Shown in pieces: positions 1-9,602 of a stretch of 64,000 nt of DNA. The notes beneath the pieces are model-generated. The model had not been told where the DNA came from. It did no database searches and saw only the letters and a list, made by a program, of their open reading frames with translations. Source of the stretch: CATQHS01 sp963422655 (lineage in GTDB: Bacteria; Actinomycetota; Acidimicrobiia; Acidimicrobiales; Aldehydirespiratoraceae). The number at the start of each line of letters is the position of its first letter. Within the stretch, counting starts at the first letter, position 1. The stretch is taken from positions 310,001-374,000 of the forward strand of contig OY730440.1 in the NCBI GenBank assembly GCA_963422655.1. The letters run 5' to 3'. Both the position numbers and the translations under genes were made by a program.

Positions 1-1517
1 GAATCGACCGGCCGGTGGCGACCAGATGGTCCCGAGAGGAGTCGATCGTAGGGCATCACAAGCGCCACCGGGGCCGGATCACGGCCCGGTGGGGGGCCCG
101 GTCCGACGGCCTGCTCACCGCGGTGGCCAGCACGGCCTGGCTCGACGCCGGCGCTTACAACTACACCTCCAACAAAGTGCTGGGCAACTGCCATCTGGGC
201 CAAGCCGGGCCCTATGAGGTACCCAACGTCGAGATCGACAGCCACGCCGTGTACACCAACGCCACCCCGGGTGGGGCGTTCCGGGGATTCGGCGCCCCCC
301 AAGCCGCCTTCGCGGCCGAGACCCAGATCAACAAGCTGGCCGAGGCGCTGGGGATGGACCCGGTGGAGATCCGCCGGGTCAACTCTCTGCGCGAGGGCAG
401 CATCGGCATAACTCAGACACCGTTGCCGACAGGGGTCACACTGCCTGAGGTCATCGACCGCTGCGCAGCCGAAGCGGCCACCTCCAGCCCGGCCCGCGAT
501 TTGGTTGACCGACCCGATTTCAGCCCGTTCCTGTCACTCCCGGCCGCCCCGGCCGCCCTGCGCCGAGGCCGGGGATTTGCTTGCGCCTTCAAGAACGTCG
601 GGTTCTCGCTCGGGTTTCCCGAGCGATGCGACGCCACCATCGTCCTGCATGGCGACAGTGACGAACCCGACTGGGCCGAGCTTCACCATGCCGGCGCCGA
701 CGTCGGCCAAGGTGCCCACACTGCCTTCGTCCAGATGGCGGCCGAGGCCACCGGGGTGCCCCCTGACCGCATCGAGACGTTTCTCTCCGACACGTCCAAC
801 TCAGACGACGCCGGTTCGGCGTCGGCATCCCGGCTCACTTTCATGGCCGGCAACTCCATCAGGGGCGCAGCCGAGGAGGCCGAGAAGGCCTGGCGTGACG
901 GTCGGCGCCCGGCGGTGGGCCGGTTCCGGTTCGTCCCGCCCCCGACCGAGGCGCTCGATCCCGTCGACGGCCGGTGCACGCCCAACTTCGCTTACGGGTA
1001 CGTGGCCCAGCACGTGGAGTTGACCGTCGACACCGAGACCGGTCACATCCGTGTCGATCGGGTGGTCAGCACCCACGACGTGGGCCGGGCCGTCAACCCC
1101 GATCTGGTCGTGAGCCAGATCGAGGGGGGGGTGATCCAGGGTCACGGCTACGTGCTGAGCGAGAATCTACTCTCAGCCGAAGGTCGTATCCAGAACCCTC
1201 GCCTGAGTACCTACCTCATACCCGGTATCGGTGACATACCGACCCAACTGGACAGCGTGGTGCTGGAGTTGGCCGACCCGCTCGGCCCCTGGGGGGCCCG
1301 GGGCATGGCCGAGATGCCCCTGATCCCGTACGCGGCGGCGGTGGTAGCAGCCCTGCACGACGCCACCGGTGTGTGGTTCGATGCCTTTCCTCTCACCCCT
1401 GATCGGGTCGTAGCCGGGTTGGCGCCAGCCCGTACTCGGACCGTAGCTGATCGAATTCTGTCTCGAAACGGTGCCGCATCTCCGCTTTCTCGCTGTCGGG
1501 GGCCCATGAAGCCGTGA
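1..1517 (+). CDS. Xanthine dehydrogenase-family molybdopterin-binding subunit (5' truncated)
   Basis: C-terminal two thirds of a large molybdopterin subunit of the xanthine oxidase family, which hydroxylates purines or other N-heterocycles or aldehydes. The gene enters from the left edge, reading from base 3, so its start is outside the window. Seen: an SREES...KRH stretch near the beginning, the molybdopterin loop GGAFRGFGAPQ (about base 275) and a C-terminal GARGMAEMP with the glutamate corresponding to the catalytic Glu of the family. The loop is of the purine hydroxylase type and differs from the CO dehydrogenase loop of coxL further right. The last 40 or so residues run past the usual family end and overlap the convergent adenosine deaminase gene by 125 bp. 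The neighbours suggest purine oxidation; the substrate is inferred. Confidence 0.9.
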   Translation, partial: IDRPVATRWSREESIVGHHKRHRGRITARWGARSDGLLTAVASTAWLDAGAYNYTSNKVLGNCHLGQAGPYEVPNVEIDSHAVYTNATPGGAFRGFGAPQAAFAAETQINKLAEALGMDPVEIRRVNSLREGSIGITQTPLPTGVTLPEVIDRCAAEAATSSPARDLVDRPDFSPFLSLPAAPAALRRGRGFACAFKNVGFSLGFPERCDATIVLHGDSDEPDWAELHHAGADVGQGAHTAFVQMAAEATGVPPDRIETFLSDTSNSDDAGSASASRLTFMAGNSIRGAAEEAEKAWRDGRRPAVGRFRFVPPPTEALDPVDGRCTPNFAYGYVAQHVELTVDTETGHIRVDRVVSTHDVGRAVNPDLVVSQIEGGVIQGHGYVLSENLLSAEGRIQNPRLSTYLIPGIGDIPTQLDSVVLELADPLGPWGARGMAEMPLIPYAAAVVAALHDATGVWFDAFPLTPDRVVAGLAPARTRTVADRILSRNGAASPLSRCRGPMKP

Positions 1518-2454
1518 TCCCGTCCAGGCTGATGGCCTCCATCTCCTCCAGCGTGTAGCCGAAGGCTCGGGCCACGGCCCCGTACTCATCGGCCAGGTCG
1601 AAGCGCATCATGCCCGGGTCGTCGGAGCTCAAAGTAGCCAGCACCCCCAGCTCCCGCTGACGATGGTAGGGGTGGGCCGCCACATCGGGGACCACGTTGG
1701 CGATGACGACGTTGGAGGTGGGGCACACAGTGAGCGGTATCTGCCGGTCGACGACCTCGGCGGTCAGATCGGAGTCGTCGAGAAGCCGGAACCCGTGATC
1801 GATACGGTCACAACCCAGCTCCCGCACGGCGATGGCGATGTTGGTGGCGGGCCCGTCCTCACCGGCGTGCATGGTCCGCTTGAGCCCGGCCCGGCCGGCG
1901 GCAGCATAGGCATCAGCAAAAGCCCGGTGGTCGATGCCGCGCTCTGTCGAGTCGGCGCCCATCCCGATCAGCAGATCCCGATCCTGGGCTGCCGCGAACT
2001 CCGCCATCTCCATCGCATGGCCCGGACCCGACGGCTTATCGAAGTCCAGGATCATACGGCACCCGATGTCGAGGTCGTTTCGGGCGTCCACCACTGCGGC
2101 CGAGACCCCGGCCCATACCGTGCCGACCGGCACACCGAGCTTCATGACAAAACCGGGCGAGAAGAACATCTCCCGGTAACGAACCCCAGCGGCGACAGCG
2201 TCGGTGAGGCATTCGTAGGTGATGCGATGGAAGTCGTCGGCGGTTCGCAGGCTGGCGCAGACCACGCCGTAGATGTCGAGGAACTGGTTGAGGTCGGTGA
2301 ACAGGTACAGATCGGCCGGATCGTCCACCGGGAGCTCGACCCCGTTGGCTCCGGCCAGCTCTTTGATGGTCTCGGCCCGGCTGGCCCCCTCGATGTGGCA
2401 GTGCAACTCCACCTTCGGGAGCCGCCGCAAGTGTTCAGCGGTAGCAACGGTCAT
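1393..2454 (-). CDS. add: Adenosine deaminase
   Basis: Metal-dependent hydrolase of 353 residues converting adenosine or deoxyadenosine (or a related aminopurine nucleoside) to the inosine form. Seen: metal-binding HCH at residues 18-20 (VELHCHIEG), the catalytic HAGED motif, IDHGFRLL, CPTSN and the SSDDPGM metal-aspartate motif, all in family order. An upstream in-frame extension exists, but the ATG at 2454 is preceded by a perfect AGGAGG and overlaps the stop of the Rieske gene as ATGA, so translation is coupled. It is the last gene of the nucleoside operon. Its 3' end lies inside the convergent molybdoenzyme gene. Adenosine deaminase is the best call; adenine or N6-modified substrates cannot be excluded. 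Confidence 0.9.
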   Translation of the reverse strand: MTVATAEHLRRLPKVELHCHIEGASRAETIKELAGANGVELPVDDPADLYLFTDLNQFLDIYGVVCASLRTADDFHRITYECLTDAVAAGVRYREMFFSPGFVMKLGVPVGTVWAGVSAAVVDARNDLDIGCRMILDFDKPSGPGHAMEMAEFAAAQDRDLLIGMGADSTERGIDHRAFADAYAAAGRAGLKRTMHAGEDGPATNIAIAVRELGCDRIDHGFRLLDDSDLTAEVVDRQIPLTVCPTSNVVIANVVPDVAAHPYHRQRELGVLATLSSDDPGMMRFDLADEYGAVARAFGYTLEEMEAISLDGITASWAPDSEKAEMRHRFETEFDQLRSEYGLAPTRLRPDQG

Positions 2455-3458
2455 GGTTCCTCCTGGGTTGTCGTCCCGTACCGGACTCCCCGGCCCCGCA
2501 GCCATTTCCGGTAAGCGAGACTGCCGGAGTCGGCCGGTTGATGGGATTCCTGACGAGGGTCGAGCGGCAGCCGTCGGGGCCGCTGTGACTCCACCACATC
2601 GATGTCCTGGGCGAAGATGAAGTCGTTGAAGTCCTTCTGGGCGTCGAGATCGGCGTCGGCGCTGTCGACCACCGTGGAGCGCCAGACCTTGCACTTCGTC
2701 TCGTTGACGGGACTGGCCACGATGAGAATGCTGAACCCCCCTGAACCCTCGACTGGGGCCTTGGTGAGCGTCGCCGCGTAGGGATGCGAGACCGAGTAGT
2801 CATAGCGCACCGGGCCCCCCGATGCAGCTGCCGGCCCCGGATCGGGCTGCCAGAACACGCAGTCGGCGAGCCTCAGCTCACCGTCGGTGACCTCCACCCG
2901 GTAGCGGCTCACCGCGGTGTGGGGCGTCTGACCCAGGTAGCCGGCGTGCACGAACGGGAAGTGAGCCTGATCGAGAAAGTTCTCGATGATCCGGGGGCCC
3001 GACGAGCCCACGATGACCGGGTCGAGCCACACCGCCCGGTCGGGGTGAGCGGCATGGGCCGACGCTCTGGGTAGATCCCGGGGCCGGTCCCCGACGCAGA
3101 CCCATAAGAATCCGTAGCCGCGGCGGGTCGAGACCTTGCGCAGGCCGGGATTGCCCTTCGGCTGCCGATCCGGGTGGGCGGGCTGGCGAATACACCGACC
3201 CTCGATGTCGAACTGCCAGCCGTGATAGCCGCACTGGAGCAACTCGCCGTCGAACGTGCCCAGGGTCAGCCGAGCTCCTCGGTGAGGGCAGGTGTCGACG
3301 AAGGCTTCGACCCGGCCATCGTTGCCTACCACCAGCACGTAGCGTTCGTCCAGTAGCTCGAACCGGTGCCATGCACCCTTGGCGAACACACTGGTAAGAG
3401 CCACCGGAAACCACTCGTCGTAGATGCGATCGGGGTGGACACCACCAGGTTCGGTCAT
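2451..3458 (-). CDS. Rieske [2Fe-2S] aromatic-ring-hydroxylase-type oxygenase
   Basis: 335-residue oxygenase component. The N-terminal Rieske domain shows C57-P-H59 and C76-x2-H79 (CPHRG ... CGYHGW). The catalytic domain has the mononuclear iron site N160, D163-x2-H166-x4-H171. Members hydroxylate or demethylate ring compounds with O2 and need a ferredoxin or reductase, which is not encoded nearby. It lies 28 nt behind the permease gene and overlaps add by 4 nt, so it belongs to the nucleoside-uptake operon. This suggests a purine, methylpurine or modified-base substrate (inference; some N-demethylases of methylxanthines are Rieske enzymes). No good Shine-Dalgarno precedes the ATG. Confidence 0.85.
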   Translation of the reverse strand: MTEPGGVHPDRIYDEWFPVALTSVFAKGAWHRFELLDERYVLVVGNDGRVEAFVDTCPHRGARLTLGTFDGELLQCGYHGWQFDIEGRCIRQPAHPDRQPKGNPGLRKVSTRRGYGFLWVCVGDRPRDLPRASAHAAHPDRAVWLDPVIVGSSGPRIIENFLDQAHFPFVHAGYLGQTPHTAVSRYRVEVTDGELRLADCVFWQPDPGPAAASGGPVRYDYSVSHPYAATLTKAPVEGSGGFSILIVASPVNETKCKVWRSTVVDSADADLDAQKDFNDFIFAQDIDVVESQRPRRLPLDPRQESHQPADSGSLAYRKWLRGRGVRYGTTTQEEP

Positions 3459-3486
3459 ATATCGCAGTCTTTGTCCCGGCCTCGGG

Positions 3487-4488
3487 TCAGCGGTCCTCGC
3501 GTGAGTAGGGTATGGCCAGGGCTCCGGGCGCGGCGGTGGCTCTCACCCTTCTGCCGATCTTGGCCGCTCCGGCCGGGATCAGGATGGCGATCAAGGTCAC
3601 CACGTAGGGCAGCATCGACAGCAAGAAGCTCAGATCACTGGGCCCAAAGAACGGTAGATCCCAACCCCGGGCTTGAGCGGTGGTGTCCAACGAGATCATG
3701 GATCCGTAGAGCAGGGCCCCGACTACCACCCACCCGGGTCGCCAACTGGCGAAGATCACCACCGCCAAGGCCACCCAGCCCCGGCCTCGGGCGATGTCGG
3801 GGGACCAGATGGGAGTAAAAGACAGCACCATGTAGGCTCCCCCGGCCCCGGAGAGAGCTGCGCCCAGCACCGTGTAACCCAGCCTCGATCCCATCACGCT
3901 CACGCCCACCGCGTCAGCCGCGGCCGGGTTCTCGCCCACAGCTCGCATGTTCATACCGTGACGGGTGCGCTGCAGTACGAACCACAGCACGATCGGGACG
4001 GCCACGTAGGCCAGGTAGACGATCGGATCGTGGAAGAGGAAGGCTTCGAAGAACCCGCCATCGTCCAAGCCTCCGCCCGGGTTGACCTCACGGAACAGGG
4101 TCCCTATCGGGGTGCCGTTGCGATTGGTGCCCAATTGGTTGGACAAACCGATCCCGCCGAGGGCCAAGGCCAGGCCCACCAGCACCTGGTTGGCCCGCAA
4201 GACCACCACCGCCACCGCGAAGACGAGACCGGCCAGAGCGGCCGCAGCCATGCCTATGAGCATGGCCAGCCACGGGCTGCCCACGCCCCAGGACAGCACC
4301 GCGATCACCGCGTACACCGCTCCGATGCCGATGAGGCCCTCTTGGCCGAGGTTCAACACCCCGACCCGCTCACCGAGCATGGCTCCGGTAGCGGCCAGCA
4401 ACACCACGGTGCTGGCCGGGATGGCCGAACCGACCAGACTCAAGAAGGCATTGTCGATGAGCGCCAAGATCATGTCGGCCAAGATCAT
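3487..4488 (-). CDS. Nucleoside/BMP-type ABC transporter permease
   Basis: 333-residue polytopic membrane protein of the BPD_transp_2 family, one of two permeases of a BMP-type importer for nucleosides. Seen: several hydrophobic segments and the family stretch GERVGVLNLGQEGLIGIGA at residues 39-57. The ATG at 4488 overlaps the stop of the preceding permease gene as ATGA. The ribose branch of the same superfamily has similar permeases, but the adjacent BMP lipoprotein and deaminases favour nucleosides. Confidence 0.9.
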   Translation of the reverse strand: MILADMILALIDNAFLSLVGSAIPASTVVLLAATGAMLGERVGVLNLGQEGLIGIGAVYAVIAVLSWGVGSPWLAMLIGMAAAALAGLVFAVAVVVLRANQVLVGLALALGGIGLSNQLGTNRNGTPIGTLFREVNPGGGLDDGGFFEAFLFHDPIVYLAYVAVPIVLWFVLQRTRHGMNMRAVGENPAAADAVGVSVMGSRLGYTVLGAALSGAGGAYMVLSFTPIWSPDIARGRGWVALAVVIFASWRPGWVVVGALLYGSMISLDTTAQARGWDLPFFGPSDLSFLLSMLPYVVTLIAILIPAGAAKIGRRVRATAAPGALAIPYSREDR

Positions 4489-5603
4489 GTCGTCGCCCCC
4501 TCCAGAGTGGCGCCACCCGACACTTCGGCATCGCCGTCAACGGCTCCGTCGACCCGTTCGAGCCGGTACCGGGCCGCTATCTCGCCCAGAGCGATACCGG
4601 TCAGGATGATCCCATACATACCGAAGATGATGTAGACCGACAGCCCTTTGGTCTGCAGCACCAGACCGGCGTAGAACATCGAGGCGATGAACACGCCACC
4701 CCCGAGCACCCCGGCGAAGGATGCGCCAGCCAAGGCGGCCACTATGAACCCGGACAGTCCGAACTGGGCCGAGAAGCCGGCGTTGAGAGCCTGGGCCCCG
4801 GGCGCGCTGAGCTGGAGCATCCCGCCCAGCCCGGCTATGGCGCCGGTGACCAGCATCACCAACATGATCCGCCGCCTGACCCTGATACCAGCGAAACCGG
4901 CGGCCCGGGGATTGCCTCCGATGGTGTCGATCTCATAGCCGATGGTGGTGGACCTGAACACCCACCACAACCCTGCCGCGATCACGAAGGGAACGAGCAG
5001 GGCGATGGTCAGCGAATCGGTCCCGGGTAGGTCGGGTAGCTCGACCGGCACTTGCCTGGTCGACTGTATGACGGCCGCCTTCTTGTCCCGCCAGAACCCC
5101 AGCGCCGACCATGTAACCAACTGAACGGCCACGAAGTTGAGCAACAGGGTGGTGATGATCTCGTTGACGTCCCAGAAGGCCCGGGCCAGCGCTGGTACCA
5201 GGATCCAAGCCGCCCCGGCCACGGTGGCCGCCGCCGCCATGACCAGCAGGACCAACCAGGCCGGCCCGTCAAGATGGATGCCCACGCCGACGGCTGCGAA
5301 CGCGCCTATCAGGAACTGGCCGTCCGATCCGATGTTCCACACCCGCATCCGCAACGACAGAGCCACCCCCAGAGCGGTCATGAGTATCGGGATGGCCCGC
5401 AACGCCACCCCTTCGATGCCGCGCTGGCTGCCGAAGATGGCGTCAACGGCATCAATGAGGATACGGAAAGGATTACGCCCGGTGGCGAGCAACAACAGAC
5501 CGACCAAGACGATCGCCCCCAAGGCGCCCGCGACACGGGTCATGGTAGCCAGCCCGGCATCGGCGTCGAGCCGGCGGGTCAAGCGGTAACGGGTCGAACT
5601 CAC
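4485..5603 (-). CDS. Nucleoside/BMP-type ABC transporter permease
   Basis: 372-residue inner-membrane permease, partner of the one just downstream. It has a short basic N-terminus, then multiple hydrophobic helices and the family motif LRMRVWNIGSDGQFLIGA at residues 84-101. It starts with GTG at 5603, overlapping the ATPase stop codon by 4 nt (GTGA), and ends in an ATGA overlap with the next permease. This spacing indicates coupled translation of the whole transporter. Confidence 0.9.
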   Translation of the reverse strand: MSSTRYRLTRRLDADAGLATMTRVAGALGAIVLVGLLLLATGRNPFRILIDAVDAIFGSQRGIEGVALRAIPILMTALGVALSLRMRVWNIGSDGQFLIGAFAAVGVGIHLDGPAWLVLLVMAAAATVAGAAWILVPALARAFWDVNEIITTLLLNFVAVQLVTWSALGFWRDKKAAVIQSTRQVPVELPDLPGTDSLTIALLVPFVIAAGLWWVFRSTTIGYEIDTIGGNPRAAGFAGIRVRRRIMLVMLVTGAIAGLGGMLQLSAPGAQALNAGFSAQFGLSGFIVAALAGASFAGVLGGGVFIASMFYAGLVLQTKGLSVYIIFGMYGIILTGIALGEIAARYRLERVDGAVDGDAEVSGGATLEGATT

Positions 5604-7120
5604 ACGCCTGCCTCCGCCGGTTCGTGGCCCCCCATGAGCAGCCCGATCCGTTCCCGATCGGCGTCGGCAGCGTCGAAGACACTCATTATGCGCCCCTCGT
5701 AGATGACTGCGATCCGGTCACTCATCAGCATGATCTCGTCGAGGTCATCGGAGATGAACAACACCGCGCACCCGTTGTCGCGCTTGTCGAGGATGGTGGC
5801 CTGCACTTCCTGGGCCGCGTTCACATCGAGGCCTCGGGTCGGATGGGCTGCCACCAGAACCCGGTCGGCCACCAATGCCTCGCGGCGAGCCACCAAACGC
5901 TGCTGGTTGCCGCCCGAGAGCTGACCGGCAGTGGCGAACACGGATCGGGTCTGCACCCGGGCCGTCTCGACCAGACGTTTGGCGAAGTCGATCACACCGT
6001 GCCGGTCGAGTTTGACGCCCTTGCAGAACGGCTCGGTCCAGTAGTTGTGGAGCACGGCGTTGTCCTTCACCGGCGCCGACGCCACCATGCCGACCCCGAT
6101 GCGGTCCTGCGGAATGTGCCCTACTCCCATATCGGTGATGGCCCGCACCGACCGACCGGTGATATCGGTCCCGTCCAAGGTGACCGCCCCCGATTCCAGA
6201 GCCCGGAGCGCGCAGATGACCTCGGCCAGCTCGGTCTGACCGTTACCCGACACGCCGGCAATTCCCAGGATCTCCCCGGCCCGTACCGTCAGGTCGACTT
6301 CGTGCAGCGCCCTGATCCCCCGGTCGTTGCGAGCCGACACATTGCGTAGCTCCAGTGCCGGGGCGCCGGTCACGGTGCGATGCTCGACCCCGAGCTCGCG
6401 TTCCTCTCCCGTCATCAGCCGGGCCAGCTCACGTGCTGTCGCTCCCGCGGTGGGGCGGGTGATCACTCGTACTCCCTGCCGGAGCACGGTCAGGTGATCA
6501 GATACCTCCAGCACCTCCCTGAGCTTGTGGCTGATGAAGATCACAGTGAGGCCGGATGCGGTCAGGCCGCGGATTACCTCGAACAGTTCTGCGGCTTCAC
6601 GAGCGGTGAGCACAGCGGTGGGTTCGTCCAAGATCAGCACCCGAGCCCCTCGGGCCAGCACCCGCAGGATCTCGACCCGTTGCTGTTCCCCCACCGAGAG
6701 CTGCCAGATCCTGGCAGTGGGATCAACCTCGAGGCCGATCTCGTCCATGAAGCGCTGAGTCCGCTCGATCAGGGCTCGATGAGTGATGACAGCAGGAGTA
6801 TCGGGCCAACCCAGATGAATGTTCTGGGCCACGGTCATGGGTTGCACCAACCGGAAATGCTGGTGAACCATGCCGATTCCGGCTTCGATGGCTTGAGCCG
6901 GGTTGCGGAGCTCGCGGTCGGCACCGTCCACGGCGATCTCGCCTGAGTCGGCCCGATAGATGCCGGCCAAGATGTTGCACAGGGTGGTCTTGCCGGCGCC
7001 GTTCTCGCCTACCAGCGCGTGGACTTCGCCCCAGCGGGCCTCGAAGTCGACCGAGCTGAGAGCCCGAACGCCTCCGAACGCCTTGGTGACGCCACGCGCC
7101 GATACGGCGAACTCGGTCAA
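5600..7120 (-). CDS. ABC transporter double ATPase, nucleoside/sugar type
   Basis: 506-residue protein with two nucleotide-binding domains, as in sugar and BMP-type nucleoside importers. The first domain has Walker A GENGAGKTT (38-46), signature LSVGEQQ and Walker B LILDEPT. The second half is degenerate in the usual way (GVSGNGQTEL for Walker A, LSGGNQQR signature). The start chosen is TTG at 7120, 34 nt behind the lipoprotein stop; no in-frame ATG or GTG lies closer and no strong Shine-Dalgarno is visible. A CTG at 7144 is the only other nearby candidate. Confidence 0.92.
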   Translation of the reverse strand: MTEFAVSARGVTKAFGGVRALSSVDFEARWGEVHALVGENGAGKTTLCNILAGIYRADSGEIAVDGADRELRNPAQAIEAGIGMVHQHFRLVQPMTVAQNIHLGWPDTPAVITHRALIERTQRFMDEIGLEVDPTARIWQLSVGEQQRVEILRVLARGARVLILDEPTAVLTAREAAELFEVIRGLTASGLTVIFISHKLREVLEVSDHLTVLRQGVRVITRPTAGATARELARLMTGEERELGVEHRTVTGAPALELRNVSARNDRGIRALHEVDLTVRAGEILGIAGVSGNGQTELAEVICALRALESGAVTLDGTDITGRSVRAITDMGVGHIPQDRIGVGMVASAPVKDNAVLHNYWTEPFCKGVKLDRHGVIDFAKRLVETARVQTRSVFATAGQLSGGNQQRLVARREALVADRVLVAAHPTRGLDVNAAQEVQATILDKRDNGCAVLFISDDLDEIMLMSDRIAVIYEGRIMSVFDAADADRERIGLLMGGHEPAEAGV

Positions 7121-7154
7121 GGCAGGTCGTGCATGGTCGGTCAGCCGATCTCGA

Positions 7155-8342
7155 TCAGATACCGCTCACGCCGTCGACCGCGAAATCGACTTCGTAGGCA
7201 TCCTTTTCGTCCCAGATCTCACCGGCTTCGAGACGCAAGGTGCCTTCGTTGTCGTACAACGGGCCCTCGTAGACGTGCAGTTCGCCAGCAGCGATGGCCT
7301 GCTCCGCCACGGCCACATCGTCCTGGACGTTCTGGGGAACTTCGGGTCCCCACGCGCCCAGGGGCGTGTCGAGTAGCACCACTTCGTCGGGAGCCGACCA
7401 AGTGCCGTCCAACACCTTCTGGCATTGATCGACATAGAAGGGGCCCAACGCCGACAGATCGAAGTTGGAGACGTATCTGGTGGGGGCGGCACTGCGGAAG
7501 TCGAGGTTCCAGTACCCGGTCCACACCCCGGCCGCCTCGGCGATCTGCAGGAAGACGGGTTCGTCCATGACCCCGAACAGGAACCCCACGCCGTTGTCGA
7601 GCAGGGCGTTGGCGGCTTGGGTCGCCTTCTGCGGGTCGAAGAAGGTACTGACCAGCACCGTTTCCACCACTGCATCGGGGTTCACGCTGCGGGCCCCTAA
7701 CAACATGCCGTTGACGTCGTTGTAGGCGGTGGCGGTGGGGAAAGCCCCGATGTAGCCGATCCTGCCATTCTCGGCCAAGTGCCCGGCTGCCACTCCCAGC
7801 AGGTAGGCCGGTATCTCGTGGGCCAAGTAGAACGGAAACAGGTTGTCGGTCCAGACATGCCCGTTGACCTCGACGAAAAAGGTGTCGGGGTTGTCGGCGG
7901 CCACATCGCTGAGCAACGCCGAGTACTCGGTGTTGGCGAAGATTATGTCGTTGCCGTCATCGGCCAGTCGCTGGAAGAGCTGAGTGGTGCCGGCGTCGAA
8001 GCCGATGTTGGGGGTGAAGGCGGTCTCCACCTGGTCACCCAAGCGGGTGTCGACGAGCTTACGACCCCGGTCGTGCTCTTGGGTCCAGCCGTTGTCGTCG
8101 GGTGGACCGATGTAGACGAAGTGAGCCTTGATCTTGTCGCGACCGACCGAGGCGGCTGTGGTCGCGGGGGCGGCTGTAGTCGTCGTAGCCGCAGTCTTGG
8201 TGCCGTCGTCGTCACCGCAGGCGGCCAGCACCGATCCTCCGATAGCGATACCACCGATGCCGACAGCCCCCATCTTGAGGGCCTGGCGCCGTGACACGGT
8301 CGCAGAACGAGGCAGGATCAACCGGGGGTGGTTCTTGGTCAT
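7155..8342 (-). CDS. BMP-family nucleoside-binding lipoprotein
   Basis: 395-residue substrate-binding protein of the Bmp/PnrA family, presumably anchored outside the membrane and feeding nucleosides to the permeases behind it. The N-terminus has a twin-arginine-like SRRQALK (17-23) followed by a hydrophobic stretch and lipobox VLAAC with Cys42, then a Thr/Ala-rich linker. The body carries the family pattern (FVYIGPPDDNGWTQEHDRGR). AAGGAG sits about 10 nt before the ATG. The combination of Tat-like signal and lipobox suggests Tat export of a folded lipoprotein (inference). Confidence 0.9.
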   Translation of the reverse strand: MTKNHPRLILPRSATVSRRQALKMGAVGIGGIAIGGSVLAACGDDDGTKTAATTTTAAPATTAASVGRDKIKAHFVYIGPPDDNGWTQEHDRGRKLVDTRLGDQVETAFTPNIGFDAGTTQLFQRLADDGNDIIFANTEYSALLSDVAADNPDTFFVEVNGHVWTDNLFPFYLAHEIPAYLLGVAAGHLAENGRIGYIGAFPTATAYNDVNGMLLGARSVNPDAVVETVLVSTFFDPQKATQAANALLDNGVGFLFGVMDEPVFLQIAEAAGVWTGYWNLDFRSAAPTRYVSNFDLSALGPFYVDQCQKVLDGTWSAPDEVVLLDTPLGAWGPEVPQNVQDDVAVAEQAIAAGELHVYEGPLYDNEGTLRLEAGEIWDEKDAYEVDFAVDGVSGI

Positions 8343-8428
8343 GTGTTGCTGTCTCCTTGATATTTGTGATTTGGCGCTCTCGCAATTGTCGAGCCCAGCC
8401 GAGCAGCCGAGCTAGCCGATCAGTAAAG

Positions 8429-9451
8429 CTAGCCGAGTCGAGCCGCCAACTCGTCGAACTCGATGGCCCACTGTCGACGCATCACCCGTTTGTCGGGCTC
8501 GTCGAGCCAACACCCGTCGATGCCGTTGAGCATGCACTGGCGGAAGTCCTCGACCTCGAACCCCATGTGATTGTGGGCAATGACGTAATCCCTGGTGGGA
8601 TCGGTCTTGAACATGGGCGGGTCGTCACAGTCGAGACTGATCTTGATCCCGAACTCACGCATCCGGCCGATGGGATGGTTGTCGAAGTCGTCGCCGAAGT
8701 AAACCCATGCCGTGGAGACGGGAGTACAGGTGAACACCACGCCCTCGTCACGACAGCGGCGCATGATCGCCTCACTGTCGACCACGTGATAGCCGTGATC
8801 GACCCGCTCGCAGCCCAGAAGATCCAGGCTGGTCTCGATGTTGCGGGGCGGCGCGTCCTCGGACTGGTGGGCGGTGAGGTGCAGGCCGGCCGCCTCGGCC
8901 ATGCGGTAGGCCTTCCAGAACCGTTCGGGCGGATATTCGGCTTCGGCGTAGTCCATACCGATTCCGATCACCTCGTCACGAGGATGATCGAGCAGCGTCT
9001 GGACCATCTCGACCCCCAACTCGGGGCTCTCCATACGGTTTATGGCCGCGATCAGGCGGCACTCGATCCCGTGATCGGTGCGGGCCGCGCCGATACCGTC
9101 GATGATGCCGTCCACACAGGTGGGATAATCGACCCCAGCTGCCATGTGAGCAGTCGGGTTGAAGAACATCTCCCGGTATCGCACGTTGTGTTCGGCCGCC
9201 TCGGTGAGGGTCTCGTAGACGATCCGCTCGAAGTCCTCCCGGTCGATCACCCCCAGCGCCGTGTTGTCGTACATGTGCAGGAACTTGTAGATGTCGGGGT
9301 AGTCGTAGAGGTCCTCGGGTTCTTCGTAGTCCGGTAGAGGTACGCCGTGCTTGTTGCACAGTTCCACCGCGGTGCGAGCCTGCACCGACCCCATAAGGTG
9401 CAGATGCAAGCTGACCTTGGGGATCGCTTTCAAAAAGGTATCCATGTCCAT
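8429..9451 (-). CDS. Adenosine deaminase-like metal hydrolase
   Basis: 340-residue second member of the adenosine deaminase family and first gene of the leftward operon. Metal ligands HLH at 16-18 (VSLHLHLMGS). The catalytic HAGE is changed to HQSE (TAHQSEDAPP), keeping the glutamate. VDHGYHVV and the LDCDDPP metal-aspartate segment are present. It is clearly diverged from the add gene at 1393-2454 rather than a recent copy, so it may act on another aminopurine or nucleoside. The start at 9451 is set by GGAGG 9 nt upstream; an ATG two codons later is the alternative. The 3' end is 86 nt before the BMP lipoprotein. Confidence 0.85.
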   Translation of the reverse strand: MDMDTFLKAIPKVSLHLHLMGSVQARTAVELCNKHGVPLPDYEEPEDLYDYPDIYKFLHMYDNTALGVIDREDFERIVYETLTEAAEHNVRYREMFFNPTAHMAAGVDYPTCVDGIIDGIGAARTDHGIECRLIAAINRMESPELGVEMVQTLLDHPRDEVIGIGMDYAEAEYPPERFWKAYRMAEAAGLHLTAHQSEDAPPRNIETSLDLLGCERVDHGYHVVDSEAIMRRCRDEGVVFTCTPVSTAWVYFGDDFDNHPIGRMREFGIKISLDCDDPPMFKTDPTRDYVIAHNHMGFEVEDFRQCMLNGIDGCWLDEPDKRVMRRQWAIEFDELAARLG

Positions 9452-9602
9452 ACGATGTCGCCTCCCTCCTGTGGCTACTATCACGGTCTCGAACCCAGCC
9501 GGGGCCGCAGCGGAAACCTTCGCAGTATTGTAGAGCAACGTCAAATATAACCCACGAGCGGCCCGAAGGCGAACGGAGAATCACGACGAACGGAGAGTCA
9601 CC

